From Reticulitermes speratus (taxonomy: Eukaryota; Arthropoda; Insecta; Blattodea; Rhinotermitidae), in NCBI GenBank assembly GCA_021186555.1, contig JAJKFL010000005.1, positions 8,769,178 through 8,833,177 of the forward strand: a stretch of DNA of 64,000 nt, given 5' to 3'. Each line of letters opens with the position of its first letter. The first letter of the stretch is position 1. The translations under genes were made by a program, and so were the position numbers. Shown piece after piece: positions 1 to 11,185 of the stretch. The notes under the pieces were generated by a model. The model was not told the DNA's origin. It ran no database searches and saw only the letters and a list, made by a program, of their open reading frames with translations.

Positions 1-895
1 CACTAATGAAAACGTGTGGTACAAACTTTTCTGTTCCTCATGAGGTGTTATCGAGTATGATAAACAGCGATTTCTGTAGCGCTATCACAAACACTGCATG
101 AGCTCAGATCCTATGTACGTGGAGCAACACAGAAGTAAACTATTCAGATAAGACCAGTTCGCAAATGGGGTTTGGATATCAGCTTTTCACGTTGGCTTCT
201 CTTTCTTGAGGCATGGACACGGATTCCTTATTGTATTCTTCATATGATTTTTAAAAACATTACAGTTCAAAGGTTTTGAATTATCTGAGAAATTAAATTT
301 AGGAAAGGAAACTGTTTAATCCAAATTTCGAAGCAAGGTGGGTTTTCTGTAAGAGAAGTAAAGTCAGCAGGAAGTGGGACATGGGAAATGGGGCACAGCT
401 CGGCTTTTCTGTGAAGATACATCTTTCTCAAAGTAAATAAATAAATAAATAAATAAAGCGAGTCATGATCCGCTGATTTTTTGTTATTTACAAATATAAT
501 CTGAGGAATATAATGTGAATATAGCAGCCCAAAAAACTTTGACGCTTACAGTTCCGCGCAGCATACATAAAATTTTAATACGTGTTTCATAGATACGTCT
601 GCAGACCAATTACTAAGGAGCTCAGAAGACATGACATAAAGACCTAAAGGGTGGTTTCAAAAATTTTCCAAGAATCTAGGAGCCACCTCCAAATTTCCAG
701 CGCCAGAAAAATGACATCAAGCAAGTTTCATGCTGATGGCCCAGAATTGTGCAATGACTTTTGGAACTCACTCTGCTCAGTGCATGTGAAATGAGACAGA
801 GACCGCAATGATTGTGTTGAAAATATTAGGCGCCATTTTTACAAACTTTCTTGGCCCGGAAGTCCAGGCGCCCGGGATTTTTGCATCACTGTCCT
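1..895. other. unassigned AT-rich sequence
   Basis: No gene or repeat family recognised on either strand. A short AAAT-type microsatellite lies at about 434-457. Confidence 0.5.
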
Positions 896-1160
896 ACATA
901 CAATAATAAAAATAAAAGAAGCCTAACTGAATGGGTCACATCTTAGGAACTACTTTCTAAACCCCGTTATTTAAGAAAAGATAGAAGGGATGGGAAGAGG
1001 AGGAAGAAGAAGTAAGTAGCTACTGGCTGACCTGAAGGAAACGAGAAGATTAAGGAAGTTGAAAGAAGAAGCCGTAGATTGCACTGTCTGGAGAGCTCGC
1101 TTTGGATGAGGCTATGGACCTGTCTTAAGAGACTACATGCTGATGATGATGCTCTAAAGA
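896..1160 (+). mobile_element. non-LTR retrotransposon 3' end (third LINE family)
   Basis: Diverged copy of the sequence at 58396-58650. The shared stretch runs from a CAATAA-rich start through a GGTCACATCTT segment to a CTCGCTTTGGA segment, then a short GAT-type simple repeat (1137-1150). In the 58-kb copy this is the C-terminal coding end of a non-LTR retrotransposon. Here the frame is broken throughout. Inferred to be a 5'-truncated dead insertion. Confidence 0.55.
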
Positions 1161-1583
1161 TTTCTGAAGGAACCACGCCTGGCAGCTCTCAAGAGAGCTT
1201 GTCAACAAATAAGACCTTCCAGTTCTGACTGGTCGTCTCATTACTGGTCTAAAACCGACTCATGTTCGATACAAACCTGTTAAGCAAATATTAAGCAATT
1301 TTCTCCGGTCTGTGACCACTACGAAGTCACTGAAGTCTTGCATGCAAGCAAACATAAAATGAAGGCAGCCAGTTTGAATCAGATATGAGAAAATTTCAGT
1401 TAAAACTACCTTACATTAATGGTTGTCAAGACACTTGTTTGAAATTTGTACAAAAGCTTCTGTTACACTGATCAGCCGATGTAGATGAAAATATTAATAA
1501 TATTAATATTAATAAAATATTAATAACTGCTTTTGAAGGCATTCCAGATCGCTGTGATTCCGACGAATAATTACCATGGATTG

Positions 1584-1814
1584 GATCTGCACTCTTCTGG
1601 GATATTATGCAGCATTGAATGGTAGTTCTGTACCAACGTTACGAGACAACTTACCCGTCCCATCTTGAAGGATTATGAAGTCTTCGTGCCCTTGGAAAAT
1701 GAGACCGATAGGTTGTCGCGAAACATCGGTGCAGGCCTACCACTCAACGCTGCGTCATATCCCAGAGTAGTGCAGATCTCTTCTACATCGCGGCGGAAGA
1801 CTGAAATCACGCAT
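1584..1814. mobile_element. foldback element FB13
   Basis: Two inverted arms (about 1584-1665 and 1690-1779) with matching outer ends (GATCTGCACTC and its complement). A one-sided tail follows at about 1780-1814 and contains CTGAAATCACGCA, also present in the FB5 tail. Near-identical 11-bp sequences flank the unit (1573-1583 and 1815-1825, 10/11 match), as expected of a target duplication. The inner arms are a degraded form of the GAAGATGGG...CGAAAC motif of FB5 and FB7. Old, non-coding copy. Confidence 0.55.
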
Positions 1815-1825
1815 AACATGGATTG

Positions 1826-2399
1826 ACTCGTACAGTGTGAATAATTATTCCTTGTGTTGGGCAATGCTACTCAGGTTAAGGATTTGTGGAAATGAATACT
1901 TGGATTGGAGGGTAAAGTGTGAAGTAATATTGCGATGTAGCATTCGAGTGCTCTTACGTATTACAAGAAGGAGGGATATCGTTTGAAATGAGATTAAAGT
2001 AGTACGTTTCATTTAGGTGACATAAATTCATGTGCGCCATGCTGGAATTCCTAGACAGTGGGACAACAGGAATATGGACAACACATCGATAATGACACAG
2101 AAAATCTTATTTTTTACGCTTGCCTTTTTCGAAATCTCTGAGTATTTGTGCAAGATATTTTATATTCGTATATTTAATCACACTTTTCCAAAATTCCTTT
2201 CCTCCTAGACAAGCACTTAGCAACTTAAGACCCAATATGTGTTTAGGATTGAACTAATTAGTCTTGAAGTTAATTACTCTTGCAGGATCTAACCACAAAA
2301 TAAAAACGTCATGCCGAGTTTTATCAGTACTTAAGAATCGAATGTAAACCTCATAGGCCCATGTAGTAAAATTTGAGCCTTTTAAGCGAAGTGATCCTC
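1826..2399. other. unassigned sequence
   Basis: Nothing recognised; no long frame or repeat family match inside the window. Confidence 0.4.
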
Positions 2400-2411
2400 G
2401 CAGTAGGATAT

Positions 2412-2945
2412 TTTTTTGCTTTATTTTCCAATGGCTCGACAGCCCCTTGGGGGCCTAGGCCGCCTCATTTTCGAGGCTTCACGATCACACTTTTTTAGAC
2501 ACGTCACATTCGCTAGGACTCCTCTGGACGAGGGACCAACTCGTCGCAGAGACCTCTACCTGACAACACACAACACTCACAATAGACAGACATCCATGCC
2601 CCCTGTGGGATTTCTTTTTTTTTTTTTGCCTGTCCGGGGTTTTTTCCCTTTGATCCATTTTTGTACTGTTTAAATCCTTTCGTCCTTCATGTCACTTTAC
2701 AACCATGCTACCTTCCTCATAACAAACACAACACAAACATCCATGCCCCCGGTGGGATTTCTTTTTTTTTTGCCTGTCCGGGGTTTTTTCCCTTTGACCC
2801 ATTTTTGTACTGTTTAAATCCTTTCGTCCTTCATGTCACTTTACAACCATGCTACCGTCCTTATACAACAAACACAACACAAACATCCATGCCCCGAGCG
2901 ACCGCAGACCCACGCCTTAGACCGCACGGCCACTGGGATCGGCTT
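2412..2945 (-). mobile_element. SINE A, long form with two internal modules
   Basis: Minus-strand copy of the tRNA-Leu-like SINE A. The tRNA-like head is at about 2885-2945 and the 3' end (complement of ATGGCTCGACAGCC) at 2430. Between them the body module (box-B half, GGCATGGATG, CATGAAGGACG, A-tract) occurs twice in tandem, at about 2600-2740 and 2740-2895. Flanks 2400-2411 and 2946-2957 match at 11/12, a good target-site duplication. Open frames here are reading-through of the repeat, not genes. Confidence 0.85.
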
Positions 2946-3094
2946 GCAGCAGGATATAGTAATTTAAATTGAATTTACACGTAATAAGGTAATGAAAGTC
3001 CAAACAGCATCCCTTTAAGAACACTCAGATAGGCTACATGTAATTAAATTTGCACCTATGAACCTAAAAAGCAAAGTTAAACCAAAATTAAAAT

Positions 3095-3300
3095 AATCTA
3101 CTTCAAGGCAGAGTATCTGTGCCGTACCGCGTTTGATAACAATCTGCCAAGTGGTTTTAGTTTGTGATACTCTCTATCGTGACATAGTGCAGTCTGGTAA
3201 ATTATTACCACTGTTTCGGAGGAACATACTGCCTCCTTCTTAGGGTTGGAAAGGTGGAAGCTGGATGCAGTATTTTCATCCAGCACGCTACTAAACCATT
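3095..3300. repeat. interspersed repeat, pair with 38400-38570
   Basis: Shares a diverged block with 38470-38570: an ATTATTAC segment, TTCGGA, CATACTGCCTC, then a GGAAGC...GCAGTAT segment. Minus-strand frames in both copies give a CSSE/VIIYQ-like peptide that I recall as a frequent repeat-encoded peptide in insect gene models. Class of element not determined. Confidence 0.4.
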
Positions 3301-3386
3301 ACCAGAATGTACGGCGTCGTTATCTACAATACTAAAATACAAATCTTCACTGCCGTAATGACCTAAAGTCTCTTTACATTCAGACA

Positions 3387-3468
3387 CTTGCCAACAGAGA
3401 TTAACATATGCCAGTGTCACTTGTCAGTAGAGATTAACACATGCCAGTGTCACTTGTCAGTAGAGAGT
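3387..3468. repeat. 33-bp tandem duplication, about 2.5 copies
   Basis: A 33-bp unit beginning CTTGTCAGTAGAGATTAACA is repeated head to tail, with the last copy incomplete. The surrounding 2958-4019 shows no gene. Confidence 0.6.
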
Positions 3469-4026
3469 TCCACGTGATATAGCATGTGGTTTTTGATTGA
3501 TTCTCTTAAAGGCGTCTATAATCATTGGTTGATGCAATTTTTAAACAGTCGTATCAAATATTTTTTCGCATAAGAGTGCATAAACTTGCACTGAGCTACT
3601 TAGTGACAGGTCACTGTTAGCATAGCATTACGTAATACACAAGTTGTGACTGTCTGTGTTATCTGCCTTTGCTGTTTCCGCACACGATACTTTTGTGATA
3701 ATCGATGGTGAAATACAGATAATAAATACATATAGAAAGAGAAAAGTTTAATAAAATCGTTACTCTTCCTACCATTCAATATGTACAGTACAATTACACC
3801 AACTGATGTCATTTAACACTCGTTTGTACATCTACTGCAGAAGCATTTTTTTTCTAAGAAACCAATCAGCAGAATCACATTTTTTTTAATACTTAGCCGC
3901 CATCGATCTTTTCCTATTAATATCTAAAGGAAATGTCTACGTTTGATCATTTGAGATTACATGAGATTACTTTACATTTGCTGGCTTGGAACAAAGTAGT
4001 TATTTTGTATTATTGAAATGTTACCC

Positions 4027-4298
4027 GCCGATCCCAGTGGCCGTGCGGTCTAAGGCGTGGGTCTTCGGCCGCTCGCTTGCTAGGATCGTGGGTTCGAATC
4101 CCACCGGGGCATGGATGTTTGTCTCTTGTGAGTGTTGTGTGTTGTTGTCAGGTAGAGGCCTCTGCGACGAGCCGATCCCTCGTCCAGAGGAGTCCTACCG
4201 ACTGTGGTGTGTCTCTCAGTGTGATCAAAAGGAATTACAAACCTCGACACTGAAACGGGAAACCGGAGTAGATAGAAGAGGACGACTTAAAAAAAAAA
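4027..4298 (+). mobile_element. SINE A copy
   Basis: Complete tRNA-like head with box A (GTGGCCGTGCGGTCTAAGGC) and box B (GGTTCGAATCC), then the SINE A body (TCAGGTAGAGG, CGTCCAGAGGAGTCCTACCG) and an A-rich 3' tail at about 4289-4298. GTTACCC flanks both sides (4020-4026, 4299-4305). The 3' third departs from the family consensus. Not a tRNA gene: the body continues without an acceptor-stem closure. Confidence 0.85.
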
Positions 4299-4305
4299 GT
4301 TACCC

Positions 4306-5335
4306 TCTTACCTTATCTCACTTTATTTTTATCGATAAACATTAAAATTACTCGTTGTTAACTCTTCTTTGCTATATGTTTTTTTGTAAGAAACTTCTTA
4401 ATCATATTTTTTGTTGCTGCTGCAGCGCGTAGGTGTGCAGAGAAATTTATACGAAAATATTACAGAAATAGTTACCATGTGATCAGAAATTCGGAATTAC
4501 GAAGACCATGAAACGCAAAATTATAAAACAAGTCACATATTGCGAAAACTGACACAGGATTAAGTATTTTGGAAGAAGAAAAATGTTATCAAAAAGTGTC
4601 ATAATTTGATTGGGATAATAATTGTAACAAATTAATAACTGACTCTACTTGTAAATTTCAGGAACACAAAAAGCTGACAGATTCAATTACACACACGTAA
4701 AAGCAGAAATATAAACTTGAATGTCCTCTTAAATTACATCAATTTGTCACAGCTATGAGACCTTGCAGTGAATTGTATTAATATTCCTACATGCAAAGTA
4801 ACTAATCTTATATCCATATGCCTAAAAAGAAATTTTGAATTTCATTGATTTTACAATGCAGAAGATTCAGAACTTGTGCACTACAAATACAAGAACTAGA
4901 AATGAAACAAATTACAATTGTAAGGTGATTCATCCCGTTGTGTTGTAAATATTAAAGCAATAAAGATTATTTCTTGAAAACGCAACTATTAATAGATGTA
5001 GAAAAGAGTAATAAATTTTTAAATTGGTGTAATTGTAAATTTTGAATGATAGAATGCACTCGGTATGATAAATTAGAAAAACAAAAGTTGCTTCTCATGG
5101 TTAAGTATTTTATTGCGCACTGTTTTCTCCGTATTGTTCTTGACACTCAGGCCACTGACATGTTAGTATTTTGTTCGCTTGTGATGAGCAACTTAATGCT
5201 GCTTTACATGTTAGATAAAAGTGAAAACATTGGCTTCAGTTAAATTGCTTAACGAGCCTCACAGCTCTTCCTTCTCTGTGTGTGCGTCACGTCATACGTT
5301 ATTGTTAACTTGTAGTGTATTCTTTATCATTAACT
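4306..5335. other. unassigned AT-rich sequence
   Basis: No repeat family or convincing coding frame recognised. The 65-codon frame at 5046-5243 has no recognisable product. Confidence 0.4.
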
Positions 5336-5337
5336 TT

Positions 5338-6206
5338 TTTCAATAGCTCGACAGTCCCTAGGGGGCCTAGGCCTCCTCATTTTGAAGTATCGCGATCACA
5401 CAAGTAAGACCAGTGGTATTCAACCTGGGGTACGCGTACCCCCGGGGGTACGTGAAGAAATCTTAGGGGGTATCGTAAAATTAAAAAAATATATATATTT
5501 CATGATAAACAATGAATAATCAGGGCCAGATTTAGGGTTAGCCACAAGAACCGGACGTAAGGACATGCGATTTGGGAGCGCCATTTTTTCTCTCTCTCCC
5601 TCTCTCTCTCCTTTATGCGATTCTTATCTGGGCGGCTAGTTTCATTTTATTCCACATAGTGCATATAATATATTTTTTATTTAACGGCTTGACTGTCCTT
5701 TTTCTCATTTAAAACTTATTATTTAATACATTATTTTGGATGTAATTTATTTAACTTATTTTAGATGTAGATTATAGACTATGTATAACTTGAATTATGC
5801 ACCAACAACTTTGGGGGTACAAAGTTGAAGAGAAATTATAGGTGGGGGTACGCGAAAAAAAGTTTGAATACCACTGCTGTAGACACACCACAGTCGGTAG
5901 GACTCCTGTGGACGAGGGACCAGCTCGTCGCAGAGACCTCAACCTTACAACACACAACACTCACAAGAGACAGACATCCATGCCACCGGCGGGTTTTTTT
6001 TTTACTAATTCCTGGGTTTTCCCCTTTGATCCATTTTTGTTCTGTATTAATCCTTGTTTCGTCCTTTTCGTGTCTCTTACGGTCCACAACCGTCTTTTTA
6101 CAACACAACACAAACATCCATGCCCCCGGTGGGATTCGAACCCGGAATCCCAGCAAGCGAGCGGCCGTAGACCCACGCCTTAAACCGCGCGGCCACCGGG
6201 ATCGGC
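5338..6206 (-). mobile_element. SINE A copy split by a hAT insertion
   Basis: The 3' end of SINE A (minus) is at 5338-5410 and the rest, including one body module and the tRNA-like head, at 5877-6206. The two parts join exactly if 5411-5876 and one 8-bp duplicate are removed: in family members (30325-30360) the sequence runs uninterrupted through the junction. The head ends in the GCCGATCCC start (complement) at 6206. Confidence 0.85.
5411..5876. mobile_element. non-autonomous hAT element
   Basis: Termini are imperfect inverted repeats beginning CAGTGGTATTCAA at 5411 and ending TTTGAATACCACTG at 5876. This CAGTGG terminus is typical of the hAT superfamily. The flanking octamers AGTAAGAC (5403-5410) and CTGTAGAC (5877-5884) align with the SINE sequence they interrupt, consistent with a diverged 8-bp duplication. 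The 466-bp interior is non-coding. A second copy lacking its left end is at 28387-28755. Confidence 0.8.
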
Positions 6207-7690
6207 ACGTGAACATTACGGAATGAAAATCTGTATGTAAGGAAGGAGACTTGATATTAAATTTAAATATTATTGAAAGATGTGGGGCATGTTGGACAGA
6301 AAGTTCTGACCCAAGAAAATATTTTCTGTAAATGTATGGTGTAAGTTTAAAACTTTCGTATGGATTAATCGTTAGTGTTAAAATCACGAGAGGAAAAATA
6401 AATTGGAAATTGCCTTTTATTCTCAGAGGAATTCAATCTGAGGTCATTCGGATTTCTACTTCCTGCCAAACCAAAGTGGAGATAGTTCGAAGATTTTCTC
6501 CGGTCCTTCTCTGCTCACAGTAACAGATGTTCACACTTCATGTCACTTTTATGTGATACGCTACATTGAACTATAGCGTATTAAGGTGCGGTGATTAAGG
6601 TGGGCAGTGCTTGGTTAACTGTCTTCAATTCACCCTCCTGAAGCATGGCGATTGAAGCATTATATTTGGGATAATTAATATCTATCAAACTGAGTTTTTC
6701 TATTTGGCATTTAATCTGTGCTTCAACCTGCAATTTTACGTGCCCAGGCATTATTCCTAAGTGTACATGAGTATTTTCGTAAATAAGAACCGAAGGACTT
6801 GCTTTAAAACATTGGCAACCTCCATCTGCGTACATCGTTACACTATATTTAATCTGCGCCGTTATGTAACAAGAGATGTCGAGTGCGAAAATGGGCCATT
6901 GGACATCTGGATCAAAGAATCAGGCATCAGTTGAGTGTCTATCTCCTTGTAATTTCAGTCGTCCGCGGCGAAAACTGGATAACCGCAAGGTGACGTGAGC
7001 CAAGTGGTGAATGAACCTCGCTTGGACTTCGTGAATAACATAGCCAATTTAGCATATTCTGTTTCATTCATATCACTAACTTTCTAGCATGAGAAGCGCC
7101 TATAAACAGATCACCTTCTTGATAATATTAGAATGAATACATGAGTCCGGATGTTCTCATTTAGTTAAAACATTTTGCATTATTAACGATCAAGAAAGAA
7201 CCATGTCTGTACATGTAAGCATGTATTTAGCAGATGTTAATAAACGGGCTGGCTGAGAGTAGACGAAAGGCGCTTCCAAGGAAAATTATAAAAAGAGAGG
7301 CAATATAAGTATAAACGTATCTTTGAGGCTCTTACGCGTAACCATTGTTGGCGTGGAGAAGTAATAAGTATGCAAATTCCGAGTGTGTGTAGGTAGCCTT
7401 AGTTATTCAGCATGCAAAGCGCATGCGCCGTATTGTATTACTGTGGCCTGTCTGGCTCTATCATATTTTTCCACATTATCTCATAAACGGCACGATTTTC
7501 GAAAAAAAAAAATGTTATTGGACTAAAATATGTGTTTGGATTTTTTCTACAAATTTGTCTGAAACATTTCTCACTTTAAGAAAAATTCGGCGAGTTATCA
7601 TCATAAATGTACATAGGTCTTCATGTAAAGTACCCGTTATTCTTGTCAGATTTTAATGAAACTTGAATTTTTGCGACAGGTTTTCGAAAA
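6207..7690. other. unassigned sequence
   Basis: No gene or known repeat recognised. Short frames at 6581-6835 (-) and 7423-7656 (+) have no recognisable product. Confidence 0.4.
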
Positions 7691-7715
7691 GTACTCAAGT
7701 ATCAATTGAGAACTA

Positions 7716-8189
7716 CAGTGGACCCTCGAACTTCGAACGGTTTGATGTTCGAACAACTTGAAACTCGAACAAAAAATTCGAGGAAAATCCGGTTTTGAAA
7801 CTCGAACAAAAACTCGAAAGTCGAACAAAGAATCACGTGGTCGCCTTCTCTCTCTGCTTGGTCCAGATGAAAGAAGGGTAATTCACCTTCCAGTGAACAG
7901 TAATATCCCTCCTACTATTATTATTGATTGATTATTATACAATATTTTTATATATGTACTATTATAAATAAAAATTTTCAATTATTGAAATTAAATATAC
8001 TTGTTTTATCATTATGATCTTTTGAAATAGGCACTTAAAATGTTTTATATTGGGTAAATTTTGGGGGTCTGGAACGGATTAATTCAATTTACATTATTTC
8101 TTATGGGGAAATTTAACTCGAAAGTCGAACAACTTGAAAGTCGAACCGTCTCCTGGAACGGATTGTGTTCGAAGTTCGAGGTTCCGCTG
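7716..8189. mobile_element. Tigger-like (Tc1/mariner) non-autonomous element
   Basis: Terminal inverted repeats CAGTGGACCCTCGAACTTCG and the complement of CAGCGGAACCTCGAACTTCG, with TA on both sides (7714-7715, 8190-8191). The CAGTGGAACCTCG terminus is characteristic of Tigger-type elements. The other arm of FB1 (8440-8451) preserves the empty site as GAACTAATTGG, confirming one TA duplicated on insertion. The 474-bp interior is AT-rich and non-coding. Confidence 0.85.
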
Positions 8190-8231
8190 TAATTGGTTTC
8201 TGGACTTTGTACATCGTCCGGAAATCTAAAA

Positions 8232-8274
8232 TCACGACGTTTCGGAAGCTGCATCTGCTTCCGTCCTCAGGTGA
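8232..8274 (-). ncRNA. candidate hammerhead-like ribozyme motif, FB1 left arm
   Basis: On the minus strand: stem I UCAC/GUGA, core CUGAGGA (8270-8264), one extra C, stem II GGAAGC/GCUUCC, GAAAC (8243-8239), then a minimal helix III leading to C17. All core positions of the hammerhead (CUGANGA and GAAA) are present. The extra nucleotide before stem II and the near-absent helix III are the caveats. Confidence 0.45.
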
Positions 8275-8365
8275 AGGGGAAGGGAGACACCTTCTCAGTT
8301 GGGTCCCTTAGACCGAGATAACCTCAATCACAATGGACCCAACTGAGTAGGTGTCTCCCTCCCCT

Positions 8366-8408
8366 TCACCTGAGGACGGAAGCAGATCCAGCTTCCGAAA
8401 CGTCGTGA
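8366..8408 (+). ncRNA. candidate hammerhead-like ribozyme motif, FB1 right arm
   Basis: Mirror of the motif at 8232-8274. Core CUGAGGA is at 8370-8376, extra C at 8377, stem II 8378-8383 with 8391-8396 (6 bp), GAAAC 8397-8401, and stem I UCAC (8366-8369) with GUGA (8405-8408). Only the stem-II loop differs from the other arm. Confidence 0.45.
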
Positions 8409-8498
8409 TTTCCGGACGATGTACAAAGTCCAGAAACCAATTAGTTCTCAATGTTACATATCGTCGTCAGAACTTTTAGAATTTACTCAAATATCAAG

Positions 8499-8534
8499 TC
8501 TGTCCGCCCGAGTTGTTCCACTCGGGCGGACAGA
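8499..8534. repeat. perfect 15-bp hairpin
   Basis: TCTGTCCGCCCGAGT (8499-8513) and its exact complement (8520-8534) are separated by 6 nt. GC-rich in AT-rich surroundings, followed by a GACAGA-rich stretch to 8570. Function unknown. Confidence 0.7.
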
Positions 8535-8968
8535 CACACGGACAGAAGGACAGAGAGACAGACAGACATGACGAAGCTATTGTCGCTTTTCGGAACTTTC
8601 CGAACGCGTCTGAGATGTGTTGTGAGCGAGCGTAAATGGGAAATTGCAGGAAATAAATACTGTGCTAAGCACCAAGATACAAAATCAGTTAATATCAGGA
8701 ATTTATCATTTTCCTTTTAACTAACTCCGTTGACATGGATTCCAACAAATAGGAAAACTTTTTTTTTTGTAGGTACTGAAATTTTTCTCTTACATTGAGG
8801 GATGAATAGGAGAAATACGAGTGTTTGACAAAAAAAGGCCCAGGGAAATATAGGAAAATTTGTGGGCAAAGTAAGATAGCAATTTCGCAATGTATACTGA
8901 CTGTAGAAGACAAAATGACATTAATGGTTCGGATGGCGAAGATAAAAAAGGCATAGAGACATTTCGCA

Positions 8969-9238
8969 GGAGGATCCGGTGGCCGCGCGGTCAAGGTGTG
9001 GGTCTGCGGCCGCTCGCTTGCTGGGATTGCGGGTTTGAATCCCGCCGGGTGCTTGGATATCTGTTTCGTTTGAATGTTCTGTGTTGTCAGGTAGAGGTTT
9101 CTGCGACGGGCCGATCCCTCGTCCAGAGGAGTCCTACCGATTGTTTGTGTGTTCATTGAGTGTGATCAGGTGCAACAATAACCTTCTACACCTACAATGA
9201 GTAGGTAGACGAGATCAGACTAAGAAGAGGAAGGAAAT
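8969..9238 (+). mobile_element. SINE A copy
   Basis: tRNA-like head at 8972-9055 with box B GGTTTGAATCC, then the SINE body (GTCCAGAGGAGTCCTACCG at 9121-9139). Flanked by ATTTCGCA on both sides (8961-8968, 9239-9246), a target duplication. The 3' part differs from the consensus, as in the 4-kb copy. Confidence 0.85.
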
Positions 9239-9246
9239 ATTTCGCA

Positions 9247-10609
9247 ATATAACCCTGTTGAATACTGAAAATGAGAGGGAATTATAATATTAAAAATTAA
9301 CTTGGTAAAACATAAGATTGTTGAAAATAGATCAGATTTTGTGGAAAACAACGGGCTTTGGTATTTGTCACGTTGCAAGTTCTTGCGTTTAATGCCAGAG
9401 AATTATCCATTAAATTGTGCAATTTTTCTCGGGTACAATTACCGTATGTGCTCTTTGGTTTTGACGCACTCTGTCATGTTGTATTGGACACGCGCTCTGA
9501 TCCTTATCTTCCTTGTTTAATAATCCGTTTTTCACTTTACACTGTAGTAGTGGTACAGTTTTACTTCTAGTTTTAAGCTTCAACATGTCGGTGCGGTAGA
9601 GCGGTAACAGGACCGGCATTTTTGATGAAAGACTTGTGCATGAACACACCGTGAGTAACTTGAGAGTTTGCCAATTGTGACTTGTTGGAAGGTTTCTAGA
9701 ACAATCTCCGAGATACTAAATCATCACACATTTAACCACGAACATCGATATACCTTGTCTATAAACCTTGGGTCAAACGTATGACGTAAATACGTGAAAA
9801 CAAGCAATTTGCGTTGCAGAAACTTCAAGGTAGGGAATAATGAAGAGAGTAGGCTAAAGGGGCAAAAAGTGAACATTCCTTTCTTGGACGTCCTATAGTC
9901 TCTGCATAAGTGGCATATAAACTCCAAATAACAAAAACTGGTCATTGCATTTTGTTGTCGATTTGCAAGGTCAAGCACATAAATAAATGTCTTCTGTCCA
10001 GAAAACTGGGGCATTTGTAAATGTCACTAGTGTCATCCTCAGTAGATGATAAATACACCAGACATTGTCTTTGTCATCATCATAATGATCATCTTCGCCT
10101 GTCTTCAAAGACCTCCAAAAATTTATGGAAATCAGAAAGAAGTTTGCAACATATTACGTGTACATGTATAAGCAATACATGAAGATAGTTTCACATAAAA
10201 TTCACAATATTGCGTACTTAGTACAGTACTTTTTATCACCGTATGATTCGTAATCAAATTCAAAGTGATTTCTTTACTTCACAAAGGCCGAAAACTGATA
10301 CCAAAACTTCTCAAGCGTGATTGGAGAAAAAGGTGTAAATAAATTGGGTTATGTAGTGCAAGCTCCTAATGATGCCAAACCAGACTTCGTCAGAGCAGTA
10401 TAAAGCTTACGCATATAAATACACTACTGTCTAATTCCAGTAGACTCATTTGTCTTTATAGCCATTGCCCTTAATATGGTGGAACAGCCCCTACGTTGCA
10501 ATCGACCCTGTTATTTTTGTATTAAAATGTCGTATCATTATGTACCAGTAAATCTACTCGTAAGTTTAAAATATTGGTGTGACTAGGACAAGCAGGTACT
10601 TTTCTGATA
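9247..10609. other. unassigned sequence
   Basis: No gene or repeat family recognised on either strand. Confidence 0.4.
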
Positions 10610-11185
10610 GCATGCAAATAGTTTTCTTAATACCGTCTGTACAAATATTTGTCTGAATACCGTCTGCACAATTATTTGTCTTAATGCCGTCTGCACAAAT
10701 ATTTGCCTTATGATTATGTGCACAAATATTTGTCTTAATGCCTTCTGCACAAATATTTGCCTTACGATTATGTGCACAAATATTTGTCTTAATGCCTTCT
10801 GCACAAATATTTGCCTTATGATTATTATGTGCACAAATATTTGTCTTAATGCCTTCTGCACAAATATTTGCCTAACGATTATGTGCACAATTATTTGTCT
10901 TAATGCCTTCTGCACAAATATTTGCCTTATGATTATGTGCACAAATATTTGTCTTAATGCCTTCTGCACAAATATTTGCCTTACGATTATGTGCACAATT
11001 ATTTGTCTTAATGCTTTCTGCACAAATATTAGTCTGAATACCGTCTGCACAAATATTTGTTTAGATACCGTCTGCACAAATATTTGTTCTGCTCCCATTT
11101 TTAGTTATTTGTCTTACTACCATCTGCACAAATATTTATCTCATGATCATCTGCACAAATATTTATCTCAATTCATCTGCACACT
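10610..11185. repeat. about 54-bp higher-order minisatellite
   Basis: Alternating subunits of about 26 and 28 bp, each containing TGCACAAATATTTG, make a higher-order unit of about 54 bp repeated roughly ten times. Edge copies (before 10700 and after 11030) are more diverged. Each subunit centres on the palindrome ACAAATATTTGT. Because 54 is a multiple of 3, long frames open on both strands (10710-11228 +, 10583-11098 -); these are by-products. Confidence 0.85.

Larger units (their letters stand above)
7706..8483. mobile_element. foldback element FB1 with paired hammerhead-like motifs
   Basis: Long inverted arms: the left arm runs from 7706, is interrupted by a Tigger-like element after 7715, and resumes at about 8190-8310; the right arm is 8327-8451. 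Each arm encodes a hammerhead-like motif on opposite strands. A 32-nt one-sided tail follows the right arm (8452-8483). Flanks TACTCAAGTATCAA (7692-7705) and TACTCAAATATCAA (8484-8497) are a 13/14 target duplication. No coding capacity. Confidence 0.75.

Noticed and set aside
5836..6387. 183-codon minus-strand frame
   Set aside because: Spans SINE A and hAT sequence; composite read-through of repeats.
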